DNA from: Diplodia intermedia
Taxonomy: Eukaryota > Ascomycota > Dothideomycetes > Botryosphaeriales > Botryosphaeriaceae
DNA: 64,000 nucleotides
NCBI GenBank assembly: GCA_021495925.1
Contig: JAKEKT010000117.1
Coordinates: forward strand, 33,189 to 97,188
Direction: 5' to 3'
Shown here piece by piece: positions 29,677 through 40,962 of this stretch (positions are counted from its first letter, which is position 1; each line of letters opens with the position of its first letter). The notes under the pieces are model-generated. The model saw only the letters and a program-made list of their open reading frames with translations. It ran no database searches and was not told the origin of the DNA. A program made the position numbers and the translations under genes.

Positions 29677-31136
29677 GTGAGTTGGTGGTGGGATGTTGTG
29701 TGGAAGGTGGTGGGCATGGAAGGTGTTGTTGTTGTTGTTGCATTGAAGTGTTTGACGGTCTGGTTCTTGAGCTTGTTTCTTAGTTCTGTGCGGATATCAT
29801 CATCATGTCGAGGGCTTTCTTCGTCGTTTTGGGTTTCCTGCGGCATGCATGCATGTAAGATTTTTTTTTTTTCTTCTCAACTGTCTTTCATAGCGTAGAT
29901 ATCCTTTTCATGTGAGCATCAAGTTGGAAGAAACTGGCCGAGACAGATTACAGGCAGTAGCAGTGGGAATGCTACGTTTTTGGTGTTCAAACATCGGCGG
30001 TGAATATGTTCGTACTCGTGATGCTAGACCTGTACATGTGACGAGTGTTTGGATCAGTGTCTTGTGAGGAGTGACGATGGCCGAGCCACATGGCCACCGT
30101 CATTTTCCTGTGAGGGGACCTCTACAAAAAGAGCGTCTATCGTCGGCCGTTGAGCTTCGTCTTCACTGTCTTTTACCAGCAGTTGGGCAGAACACTGCAG
30201 GAGCAAATCGTCGTACTGTCTTGCTCTGTTTCCACAGAAGTGCGAACGAAAGCCATAACTGTTTCGGCTCGAGGGGCCGTCGCCTCCGCTCATGAAAGAC
30301 AACGGACGCAGGCAGTCCGCGTGCCTGATATTGCTGCGCGTTGCCGAGAGGCAATGGCGCTGGTCAGCAAGAGATTGATATGATGCGCTCCAGCGATTTT
30401 GGGGACTTGTGGTGGAAGAGCGCTGCGGCATGGCTCACGCCCAGAAAAGGGGGAGTATTTCATGACTGACTTCATAGTGCAGTTCCAGCTGCCAATGATA
30501 CGGTTTAGGATTTGAGAAGGAGGCAGAAGAAGCTCTTATACTGTATGATCCAAGCATTTCGGGCAGCGGGGGGTGTCATGTGGGTGCGTGCATGTGGTAG
30601 AGCACAGGTGGCACGGCTCTCTCGTTGGAAAAGGTAGTATATTAAAAATGGTTTTACACACGAAACAATTCTACCCACATCAAGACTCGGCTGAGATTAC
30701 TAATAGCAAAGATAGGAACAGATTGACTGTCGGGGTGGAGTTGCCGAGACGTCATCCAGGAAAATCCGGAGTCCATTCACTATTTCGATTTCGATTTTCA
30801 ATGATGCTATTCACCAACACCAACATGAAATGGTCGACAGTATTTACTCACGTTCAAGAATAGCTTTTTGCAGTAATTATCTATTTCATCAGTCGTAAAA
30901 CGGGCCATACTTGCCGGAACTAACATCAAAAAGATATGATAATCGTTCGTGATTTTCGATCTTCCAAAGGGGAGGTATATGATGAACAAGTAACGTATCG
31001 GGATGCCCTCCAAAAAAAGCGAAGATGGACGTATATCTCATGCCGCAGTCTCCCCAGGCGAAGAAAACGCCAGTAATCTCTAACTACAAAGAATAAGCTC
31101 GGCAATGTAAAAACCTGAACAACAACATCAACAACC
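29677..31136. other. Spacer GH76 / coiled-coil gene
   Basis: T/G-rich 3' region of GH76 (T-run about 29860-29871), then moderately AT-rich DNA with no recognisable gene. Confidence 0.5.
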
Positions 31137-31294
31137 TCACACCGGACTACTCAACGTCTTCCTCAACATCAACCCAATGCTCTCCCTCGACATCTCCTCC
31201 TCATCCTCGGCCTCCCTCGCCTTGATCCTCCGCCGGACAGGTGGTGGCAACATCGCCCTCCCCTTCCCCGCAACCCACCTCGCCACCGCCCTAC

Positions 31295-33756
31295 TCACCC
31301 TCCGGCTCTTTGACCTAAAAAATCCTTCTTTTCACCATCAGGCACCGACGACGTAGCAGCCGTAGCAGCAGCAGTACTACCACCACCATCCGCCGACGAC
31401 GAAGCCGGTGGTGGCGGCGGAGGATGATGCTGCTGGCCGCCCTTCTCCTCGCCAGGCGTCGGCACCTCAGGAATCTCCTCCATCTGCGGGACGCTCAGCC
31501 TTCTCGGCCGCGGGCCGCCCACCCTCATGACGCCGTTGCCCGCATTGCCGCCACCATTACCACCACCACCATTACCACCGCCGCCGCTGTTGCGATGGCT
31601 GGCCGCCGCCCTCCCCACGCCGCCAAGGAAGCCGTTGCCGAATATATTCTTTTGCTGTTGCTGCTGCTGGGCGAGCAGCAGCAGCTCGCGCTCGGCGTCG
31701 TCGGCCTGCGAGCGCAGCAGCACGGTGCCCGGGGTGACGGGCTCCGGGTCGTCGTCCTCGACGATGTAGATGCGGGGGAAGATGAGGAGGAGGGATTCGT
31801 CCGGGGGGAGGGTGAGGGGGAGGGTGAGGCCGTGGTGGTGGGAGTGGTGGGTTTTGGGGGTGGGAGTGTTGCCGTTTGCCAGGGGGACGGGGATGTGTGG
31901 GCCGACGGGGGCGGGCATGCCTGGGGTGATGGCGGTCGAGGAGCCGGTGTTGGGGGTTTGGGGCGAGGCTTTGGAGGAGGGGCCGGAGGGCGGGCTTTGT
32001 TGGGGGGTGTCGACCTTTGCTTGTTGTTGTTGCTGCTGTTGTTGCTTGGGAGCGGGCAGGGCGCCGGCGTGGTGGCCGGGGTGCGGGTGGTGGTCGAACT
32101 GGAACTGGATGGGGCGCTCCCAGCCGTAGTCCTCGACCTGGAAGTCGGGCTCGAGGCGCAGGCGCAGCCGCTGGGCCTTCCACCAGATGTCGCGCGCGTC
32201 CTGGACGATCTGCTCGAGGCGGGCGCGGAAGCCCTCGACGTGCGCGGCGGGCAGCAGGTCGTGGATGTGGTGCATCAGCTCCTTGACGATGCGCGTCACC
32301 AGCTCGTCGGCGATCTCGGCCTGCTCGTCCTCGAACGTGGCCAGGAAGATGCCGCGCGTGAAGGCCTCGCGCTTGCTGTTCTCGATGGCCTGCCGGATCA
32401 GGATCTCGCGCAGCCCGCTCTCCTCGTGCAGGATGTACGACGGCTGGAACAGGTACTTGTCGATCAGCCGCGCGAGGATGGCCAGGATCACGGCGATGCG
32501 CATCGACTTGGCCGCCGCCGAGTTGGTCTGCGGCAGCGGGATGTTGTGCGAGAAGTCCTCGGGTTTCTTGATCTCGCTCCACGCGTAGCTGTTCTGCGGC
32601 ACTGTCAGTGGTTGTGGTCACGACTCCGGAGCCATGGCTATACTGACCATCAAGATCTCCTTCGGAAGATCCTTCCGGAAGTACGACGAGATGAGATCAT
32701 GGCAGGAGCGCCACAGCTCGTCGAGCAAAGATATCCTGCGCAGCCGTCAGCAGTCACTCAACCATGCCAGGGGTCGGCATCAACCCACGAAGTCTCCCAC
32801 TTCTCGTCGCTCAACGGCTCGGTAAACGACTCCAGCTCGACCAGCCTCTCGGTCGTATCCGCCAGGTCCGCCTGCAGGTCCTCGTTCTCGCGATGGCACA
32901 CCAGCAGCGACGACTTGGCCTTCGCCGCCTCGGCCTCGGCCTTCTTCAACCGCGCCGCCATCTCGGCCAGCTCGGCGCCCTTGCGCTCGGCCTCCTTGCG
33001 CGCCGCCTCGCCGCGCCGTTCCATCTCGCGCTTCGAGTCGGCGATGACCTTGGCGGCCTTCTCGCACTTCTCCTTCTCCGCCTCGAGCGCCGCGCGCGCC
33101 TTGCTGCCCTGCCTTACGAGCTCCTCGTCGCTCTTGTGCAGGCGCGCGATGTCGTCGCGCTGCCGCCTTACCTCGGCCTCGAGCCTTTCGATCTCGGCCG
33201 CCTTTTCTTTGCCCTCGCCCCGGTGCCGCTCGTACTCGCGGTTGTACGTCTCGAGGAAGGCGGTGGCGATGCGGTCGCGCTCGCGCCGCTCGTCGGCCGC
33301 CAGCCGCTCGTGCTCGCGCCGCTGCTCGTCCAGCGCCGCCCCCAGCGCCCGCAGCTCCCGCTCGCGCTCCGCCACCACCTTGCGCAGCCGCGGCACCTCG
33401 TCGATCAGCTCCGCCGTGCCGTGGAACGTCGCCGACGACGTGAAGGCCCGCACCGCGTCGAAGAAGGTTTGCGCCGTGAGCGCCGAGTCGGAGAGGGAGT
33501 TGAGCGAGGGGTGCAGCGGGCCGCCGGCGCCGGCGCCAGCATTGTTGGTGTTCGTCGTGGCATTGTTGTTGTTGTTGTTGCTGGTGGTCGTCGTCGTGGT
33601 CGTCGTGGTGTGGTTGAGGTCGATGTTCTTCTCGTTGATGCTGTTTCTGTTGGCGCTGCTGTTGCTACTGATGCTGTTGCGGTTGGCGCTGCCGTTCACC
33701 GCGGCAGCGCTGGGATCGACCCTCGTCGCGAGGGGCGTCGGGGGTTGGACGGACAT
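31295..33756 (-). CDS. Conserved fungal coiled-coil protein of unknown function, C-terminus probably frame-broken
   Basis: Three exons (33756-32828, 32735-32648, 32593-31295) give 771 residues. The first donor is weak (GTTTAC) but is the only one that keeps frame into ISLLDELWRSCHDLISSYF; its intron has a TGCTGAC branch site. The N-terminus is Asn/Ser/Thr low complexity. A long coiled coil follows (about residues 100-310, VRRQRDDIARLHKSDEEL region). Next is a conserved helical region, SYAWSEIKKPEDF through FTRGIFLATFEDEQAEIADE to DARDIWWKAQRLRLRLEPDF, seen in many Pezizomycotina as an unnamed family. A polyQ tract and a disordered Pro/Gly/His-rich tail complete it. Translation as given ends at 31295, but a second frame with good coding character continues to 31137 (see findings), so the tail may be wrong. 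I do not know the function. Confidence 0.75.
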
Positions 33757-36700
33757 GGGAGGATGGGAGGATGGTGCTGTGGTGGTGCCGGACGACGGCG
33801 CATCATCTCATGCTCGGGACAGAGACAGTGATTCGTCAAAGGACTGAAAAGAGAGAAGGCGGTTGAGAAGGTCTGTACAGCGCAAGGAGAGACTGGGAAA
33901 AAGCCAGTGTAAATGCAGCGGCGGCGGGGAGAGTTTCTTGTAGGGTGAAGCATGTTCCCTGCGTACTGCACGCCAAGCGGCGTTGCATATGTACGTAGCC
34001 CCGAAGGACGGGCTGCCGTTCCTTCCCCCCGGCGTGCTGCATGCGGGTGATTCGTTAAATCATGCAGATGGCTGATGACGTTCCTTTCTGACATCGTCGA
34101 TAGACCCCCATCCCCAGCTTACCCACCTTCGCCGGCGTCGGGACAAACCTTCTAGAACTGAGGGGTTGCCGGATTAAGCCGAGGGCTGACGCTTTCGAGA
34201 TGCCTGTCCAGATGGGAGCACCCCGCCTCGGCCTATGGGAAAGCCGTGTTCCACTCTTTCGATGCGGCGCCCCGACAACGGCCGACGTGGGTTCGGAAGG
34301 CTTCGTGGTGTTGACAGCGGACTCAGATATGCCGCGTATGATGAGCTGTTAATTAGAGAAGGCATGAATCACGTCACTTGACTGCCGACATTACCTCTGC
34401 TGCAATGGCCGACGATGCCAGCGTGTCCGCTGCGCCAGATGCAGTTCCGACGGGCCACGTTCGACAGGTGCGGCTCTCGATGCAACCGCGGGATTGCTGC
34501 CAGCGCAGAACGAGGTCAAGCTTTAGGAATCGATCCTGTTGGCGGCACGCGGGACAAGGGAAGATATCCACGCGCGGTTCCCGACGTGGCGAGCCGCGAT
34601 TCGGCTAACAGCTGCAGCTTTGGCTGGTCACGAGCATCCAATCAGCGCGGGCCGGCTGCCGTGATGGCGTGTGGTGGAGCTACGTGGCGGGCGGCGCGTA
34701 ATGCTACACTGTAAAAGTGTGCCGACTGAGTGACGACGATGCATCTCTCCGCTCGTGGATCCGCAGATTGACGAGTGATGTGCGTGTGGAGGCGGCTCTG
34801 CGGCTTGGCCGTTGCTCTTGCGCTCAGGCCTCCTCGGGATTTGCAGACCCCTGCCATCCACAAACAGGGATATGATGTCACTCTCTTCTGCCATGATCGA
34901 ACACCCTCCCTTTAAAAGCGCATGCTGGAGAACTGAACCGACATCGGCCAAATATCCAGCATACATGGTTTGATATTAACTCGCTACTTTTCTCTCTTCT
35001 CGTTACCATGCGAATGATTACGTGACGCCGGGTCCCACATGGTCTGAGTTATACGTGTTGAGCTCTTGAAGATCACCACGTTCAAGGAATAATGAATAGC
35101 AGTATCGAACGAAGATGAGGCTCACTATCTTCACGTATTTCTCAACTCAATCATACTCTTTGTCGACTGCTAAACTTACTACACTCAACAGTGTGCTCGA
35201 ACCTTTAGGAAATGGTATCGCCAGGGAGACAAATACGGCCCACAGTACAGCGCATGTCTCAGTATACGCCTCTGATCCAGGCAGAGAGGCAAGCACCAAC
35301 TCCGCCACAGAGGACCTGCAGTCAGTGCCAAAAAGAGCCAAACTACACCATCACCTTTATACCGTAAGACCACCACCAATCCGCACGAGGCCGCTCAACA
35401 CAACACCTACAGCCAGGGCTCCCAGTCAATCTGAGAATTGACCAATCTGAATCAATTTCAAATTGAAAACTGAGATTTCATTTTACTTACCCAATTTGGG
35501 GGCCGAATTAACAAACCAATTTCGTCCCCAAAATATACCAATTAATTCAATCAATCCAGTGCTAAAATAGACCGCTAGAATAATAGACGGCCGTATCCGG
35601 CCACGAAGAATGTAATTTCGATGCGAAAGTACGTTAAATTAGTTGCTTTATAAATACGTGTGATGGGTTGGAATCGTAAGATAATTTTATATAGTGTTAA
35701 GCGGATTACGTTCTTCCGCCCGGAGCTAAGCCTATTCGGGTAAACGCTTACACGGGCCACGGCGGCGGCGGCGGCGGCGGCGGCGGAGACAGATTTAACA
35801 CTACGGCGGCGGCAGTAGAAGCGCGGTGGTAGAAGCGCGGCGGCAGAAGCGCGGCGGCGGATCTAACACCACGCAAGGATTATAATACTAGTAGGCGGCG
35901 GCGAGGGTTTAAAACTCAACACCATGCCAAGAATCGTAAGTTAATTACCTAGTTAAATTGCAATTAAACCAATCTCAAATTGTCTAAGTCTTAGCAAGTT
36001 AATTCGTCACCAAATTACTTGCAAACTAGGACTTCAAATGGCTTGAATTGATTGAATTGATTGATTGGAAGCCCTGCCTACAGCCAAAGCCGCAAGTGTC
36101 GCCAACATCGGCAAAAGCGCGTCAGCCGCTAGCTGCTACTCCGAAAATGCCCTAGCACCTCCCTGTGACCCGCGCTCCACTCCAGACATACACGTGCACC
36201 ACCACGACATTACAGCACCTGCCCAAGTACGGCAATCCGCAACCCCCGACCTCCATAAAACTCACCACGGAGGAGAGGAAGCTTCTATGTATTGCTCACC
36301 ATACACTTATGGTAGATGCGACGACAACAAAAGGAAGTACTGCACTTCCTCACTACTAACTCTAAGTACTGTGGTCCCCTTCGCGGTCCGCTGGCTTCTG
36401 TACGTACCAACGCTTCCGAGGAAGGATCGAGCGACTCGGGGCGGACGAGAGACACCGACGTACTAATGCTGCCGATCGTCGGAATCATTTGATGGAGTCC
36501 TGAGGCAGCATTGTCACCAAGTGCTGCGCCTGCATCATCTTTCGACAATGTCAGCGGTGTGTGCCGGGCTACCCGAGGAAGACTGTACTTTCGGAGTGCG
36601 TCGATGGCGAAAAGAGAGCCAAGACAGTGTGTCATGTTCTGTTTTTCGTGCCAAACGCTCGAGATACGTGTCGAAAACGTACTAAGCTTGATGGATGCAA

Positions 36701-37205
36701 TACTCCGGTGGTGGGACACTTTTTATAGCTTCTGTGAAAGTGGGACCAGACACGTGCATGATACCAGCACTGACCCCCAGCATGGAAAGTTGCGCAAGTA
36801 CACAACCAGCGACAGTAGGTCTAAGTCTTTGGGAGGCTTCATTCCCAAACAGCTTGGGAAAGAGCTCACCCGTTCTTGCCATTTTCCCCCTCTTAGGGAA
36901 TCAGTCAATCGCGACATCACCAAGACACCAACCACCGAGGTCATCAAATGGGCTTTCTTCATGTACAGATTTTTGATTGAGTTAAATATTAACATCAAGT
37001 CTAACAAGTGCTGAACTGTAGGGACCGTCTCTACTCGTAAGTCAGATGCGTCAAATAAAAATTACTCAGTCCATCCCACGTCCAGTCCTCCTCTTCCTTC
37101 CATCACCCCCCATACCTCGCACTCCCATTACCCATTTCATTACCGTCCCGCCATCCCGTCAATCCTCGATTCGTTTGCCCCCGATCAAACGCCTCAGTCA
37201 GGCGC
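33757..37205. other. 3.4-kb gene-poor spacer with AT-rich island
   Basis: From 33757 the promoter side of the coiled-coil gene. About 35440-36070 is distinctly AT-rich with TTAATT/CAATT motifs and inverted AATTCAATCAAT-like segments near 35544 and 36048-36066, enclosing GC triplet repeats. Short open frames on both strands have no recognisable domain. This may be a decayed transposable element, but no transposase was found. Confidence 0.5.
35761..35860. repeat. (GGC)n and AGAAGCGCGGCGG repeat block
   Basis: About eight GGC units at 35761-35786, then three imperfect AGAAGCGCGG(C/T)GG units at about 35816-35860, set in AT-rich DNA. The abrupt composition change makes it stand out. Confidence 0.8.
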
Positions 37206-38435
37206 TTACCAGAGCAGGTTACCGTTGTCATAGTTCTTGCAGGCGTAGTTGTGGGACAGCGAGACCTCGAAGCTGTCGGCGCCGGACCTGCCGCCGGCAT
37301 AGCTGCACGTCTGGGCCGAAACATCAACGTTGAACAGCGAGCAGTAGGTGCCGACGGCGCGGCCGTTCTTGACGAGGGCGACGGCGTTGAACGAGTTGCA
37401 GGGCTGGTAGCGGAACAGCGACCACCAGCCGGCAGCCGCCTTGTTCTTGGCCGTCTGCGCCTCGGCGAAGGCCGCGCACTGCGCCGGGTTGTAGGGGCCC
37501 GCGAAGAAGCGCTGGCCGACGAGCGCGCCGGCCCTGACCATGACGCCGGCCCCGCGGCACGTCTGGCCCGCCTTCCACCCGGCGTTGGCGGACCCGCCGT
37601 TGCAGTCGGGCGGCGACACGGCGGCGGCCTTCTTGTTGTAGCCGTTGGACCCGGCGACGACGACCTGGAAGGCGTTGCGGTACTGGCCCGCGTTGGTCGC
37701 CGACGCCGCCGACACGCTGCCGCCGAAGAGGGCGCACTTGATGTTGGTCGTCGACGCGAGCGCGGCGTCCAGGCACGCGCCCGAGTTGCCGTCCATGGTC
37801 GGGTCGCGCTCGAAGTAGATGTTGAACCCCGTGCACAGCGCCGTCGCGTCGCAGAAGGCGGCGCAGTCCTTGGCGCTGTAGCTGGCCAGCGTCTTGTACG
37901 TCAGGTACGTGCTCAGCTGCGTCGCGCCGCCGAGGTCGCTGAAGCTGAGGTCGTAGTTGGTCGGCAGCGCGGCCGCCGCCGCCTGCGCCGTCGCCGACGC
38001 GTGGAAGGCCGCGTACGCCGTGAAGGCCGCGGCCGAGTCGGGCGTGGGGATGGGCCCGGCGCCCGTGGCGAGCGAGGTGCAGAAGGGGGAAGTGCTGGTG
38101 GGCGCGACGACGGCGGCGGCGCTGGTGCTGGTAGAGCTGGTCACGGCGACGACGGAGGTGGAAGTGCTGCTGGAGCTGGTCGAGGTCGAGGTGGAAGTGA
38201 GGTAATGGCGCTTCACCTTGACGGCAGCGCTGACAGCAACGGTAGCCGCGGCGCTGGCGGCGTCGATGGCGGAGGCGCCGACGTAGCTGTTGGCGGCCGT
38301 GGCGACGATGGGAGCGCCGGTGGTGACGGCGGTGGCGACGACGTCGTTGATCTGGGCGAAGTCCAAACCGGTGACCAGGGGGCTGGAGAGAGCGGTGCCC
38401 GCGAGAGCGGACAGAGCAAGGACAGTGTTCCTCAT
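37206..38435 (-). CDS. Secreted Cys-rich protein of unknown function
   Basis: Single exon, 409 residues. A signal peptide is evident (MRNTVLALSALAGTALSS). An Ala-rich propeptide-like stretch ends at KVKR (residues 73-76), a good Kex2 site. A Ser/Thr-rich linker to about residue 115 is a likely O-glycosylation region. The rest is a Cys-rich domain with about a dozen cysteines, including CAAFCDATALCTGFNIYFERDP and IKCALFGG, then GQYRNAFQVVVAGSNGY. This pattern recurs in many ascomycete secreted proteins without an assigned role; a PAN/apple-like fold is possible but not shown. Extracellular location is well supported, function is not. Confidence 0.85.
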   Translation of the reverse strand: MRNTVLALSALAGTALSSPLVTGLDFAQINDVVATAVTTGAPIVATAANSYVGASAIDAASAAATVAVSAAVKVKRHYLTSTSTSTSSSSTSTSVVAVTSSTSTSAAAVVAPTSTSPFCTSLATGAGPIPTPDSAAAFTAYAAFHASATAQAAAAALPTNYDLSFSDLGGATQLSTYLTYKTLASYSAKDCAAFCDATALCTGFNIYFERDPTMDGNSGACLDAALASTTNIKCALFGGSVSAASATNAGQYRNAFQVVVAGSNGYNKKAAAVSPPDCNGGSANAGWKAGQTCRGAGVMVRAGALVGQRFFAGPYNPAQCAAFAEAQTAKNKAAAGWWSLFRYQPCNSFNAVALVKNGRAVGTYCSLFNVDVSAQTCSYAGGRSGADSFEVSLSHNYACKNYDNGNLLW

Positions 38436-40962
38436 GGCGGCGAGAGTGACGGTTGATGCTTCAGGGAGCGTGGTAGGCGTTCTTCAAAGAGCGAAGAGGG
38501 AAGGGCTGTACAGGACAGGAGAGAGAATGGTGTTGCTGCTGCTGCTGATGAGAAGTGATGGGCAGTGCGGCGCTGCAGGCTTCATATAGGCAGAGCGCCA
38601 GATCCAGGCACAGTTCGACCGCATCGTGAACGAACGCCACGCCGATGCTCGAGGTTGCTGGCCCGGAGCTAGACTGCTGGCTGGACCTCGATGTGCTTTG
38701 CGGACGGATCCGCACAGGGACTCGTTTAGCGCGGCCTTACAAGCCACAGCATAGCGTTCACTCCGGCCGGGCCTTTTCTTTGTTCTCTTTTTTCCCTTTC
38801 GAGGCGGTGTCGCGAGAGAGCTACGAGTTCCGAAAGCTGTGGTAGAGGTTAACAGCAGGCGATGGCGACGATGGCTTGAACCGAATGAGCCGGTACCTGC
38901 AGTAGTCGGCGGGCGGAGGTTGAAGGCTTGGTTCCGCGGCGAGTGAGTGGACAGAAGCTTCGGGGATAAGGTTAGTGCGGGTGATACGATGGTTCCTGAA
39001 AAGGGGCCGTTGTGCTAAGATGGGGAAGTCGACGATACCAAATCTGGACCGGCATGGCCAGTCTTAGCCAGCTCCACTACGGCCGCGCAAACAATACTCT
39101 CGAGACCCATGTCACGCCGCTCGACTGCCGGGCTCTCGGAGCGAGAGTCGACTCTGCATGCCGTCAACCTACGTGCGAGCTCAACACGCTGTGTCAGATC
39201 GGCAGGATCATCGCTGAGGATGTGAGTGTTGACGAGGCGGCCCGTCCGTCTCCGCTGTCGATCTGCCGACGTGACATGCAGGGATGCGCATCCCCCCGCC
39301 ATGAAGGCACAGATTCTGCGTTTGGGGAGGTTCGCATGCGGTCGTGTTGCACGCGAGCGGCTTGTGTTCCGGCCCGCCGCCAACGATGACCTAGGCTAGA
39401 CTAACTAACTAGGCGAACTCGCCGAAAAGGGGTCGCTCACTTCTCCTCCATCATCGGTGCCATTACCTACTCACAATCGATTGTCTACCGCCGCATGCAC
39501 CGCCGCTCGATTGCTGCGATCCGGCATCGTACTGCTCGGCCCGTTGATGATTTGACATCGTAGAGTCCGCTCCAGCTAGTTTGCCCGGTCTTTGCCGCAT
39601 CTCATCTTATTTCAAGGGAGCAAGGGCCGCAATCCGGACGTTGAGTTGCTGTGGCTTTGCTCGACTGCCACCACTCTAGCCACATGGTACGGTATCGAGC
39701 AGTCCTCAGCTGAATTCTTCTCCCTACGCCTAGGAACCCGCCACAAGCGCGCGGTTGTGGCTGCCGCACGGTTTTCCAAGCAGCTCGTGGTCCCAGATCT
39801 CTATAGTTCCTCTTGCCCAACGCTGTTACCATCCACACTAACCTCAGCGGCAACTTCCACCTCCGGCCCGCAACTCTTTCCGTCTTTCGCAAGGCTGATG
39901 ATGAGCCTCGGAACTTTGCTGGCCCTCCACTTCTTACTTTCCCCAACAACCGACGCCGGAAGCTGGAATCTATCTCCAAGTCTCTCGATCTGCACTACTG
40001 CGATCTACCGCATGCCACTTTGGCCGCGGCTGCTTCACCATACCCGCCACATGGCTAAGAACACCAGACTTCCGCTCTCGAGTCCGGTCGAAAACTAGCA
40101 GTTTTCTACCCCTTTCCGCACACTGCAGATACGAGGTAGCTAGTTCGTGAAGCGACTTTGCCATCGTCGTCCAAGGTCTCGACGTCTCGACCCTCCCGCC
40201 ATGTGGGGGGAGGAAGGGGAGAGCCCTGCCGGAACGTGCAGGAATCAAAAGGCGCCGAGCGACGCCTTACCTCATCGGACCAATTCCCCCACACTGCCTG
40301 TGCGACGTTCTTGTGACCCCTTCGTTCCCTGCGTGGTGAAGTCGGCCGCGGCGACGGTGCCAAATAATGCCCTTCCTTGCATGACATGTACCCCGCCACC
40401 CAGGGGACTGGGAGCGGCTCAGCCTCCTAGGTAGGTATCCACCCCACTACCGTGTGCTACCACTATGTGGGGTCCATTCTACAAGTCTGATGATGGCAAG
40501 AAATCCGACCGAGACTGAATTCTCCGTGGGACTGCAAGATCGGAGAAATGGAAGTTGCTCATGCCTCGTATTACTTAGGTCCATGTGGTAATGAAAGATC
40601 TATCATCTGCTAACGGGGGACCGGTGACGTAGACTCGACTCAGCAGCAGTGTTCTCAAGGTATTATTGGAGTTGATTGTTTTCCTGCGCTGACGTGAGAT
40701 TTCATCTGTGGATGGCATCAATCATCAACTCGCCATCTTGACCGCGTATCTACGTGAAACTGTCTGCTGTATCATACGAAATAATCAAACATGAAAGCGA
40801 TAATCAAAAAACGAGATGCGCCGGTACACGGCGCCGCTGGTATCGAACAAGATGAAGACAAAAAAACCCTTTTCGATCACGGTGAAAACGTCCAAGGCCT
40901 TCCATACCACTACCTACTCTCAGACTGTCATCGAAACCATCTGCGCTTCTTCATCATCACCC
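38436..40962. other. Spacer secreted protein / ENA ATPase
   Basis: Promoter side of the secreted-protein gene on the left, 3' side of the ATPase on the right. Several antisense-overlapping short frames, none recognisable. Nothing else found. Confidence 0.5.
38581..38590 (-). promoter_or_regulatory. TATA-like box of the secreted-protein gene
   Basis: CCTATATGAA on the minus strand, about 150 bases before the start codon, in otherwise mixed sequence. Position and orientation fit a core promoter; not otherwise supported. Confidence 0.45.

Noticed and set aside
32758..32827. Stop codon after VDADPWHG as the end of a separate coiled-coil gene
   Set aside because: A 92-base intron (donor GTTTAC, TGCTGAC branch site) bypasses it and joins in frame to the conserved ISLLDELWRS exon, so one gene is more likely than two.
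31424..33847. 807-codon open frame on the plus strand
   Set aside because: It is antisense to the coiled-coil gene; Leu/Val/Gly/Arg composition with no domain, a mirror of GC-rich third positions on the other strand.
37251..38456. 401-codon plus-strand frame rich in Arg and Gly
   Set aside because: Antisense to the secreted Cys-rich protein; no signal or domain of its own.
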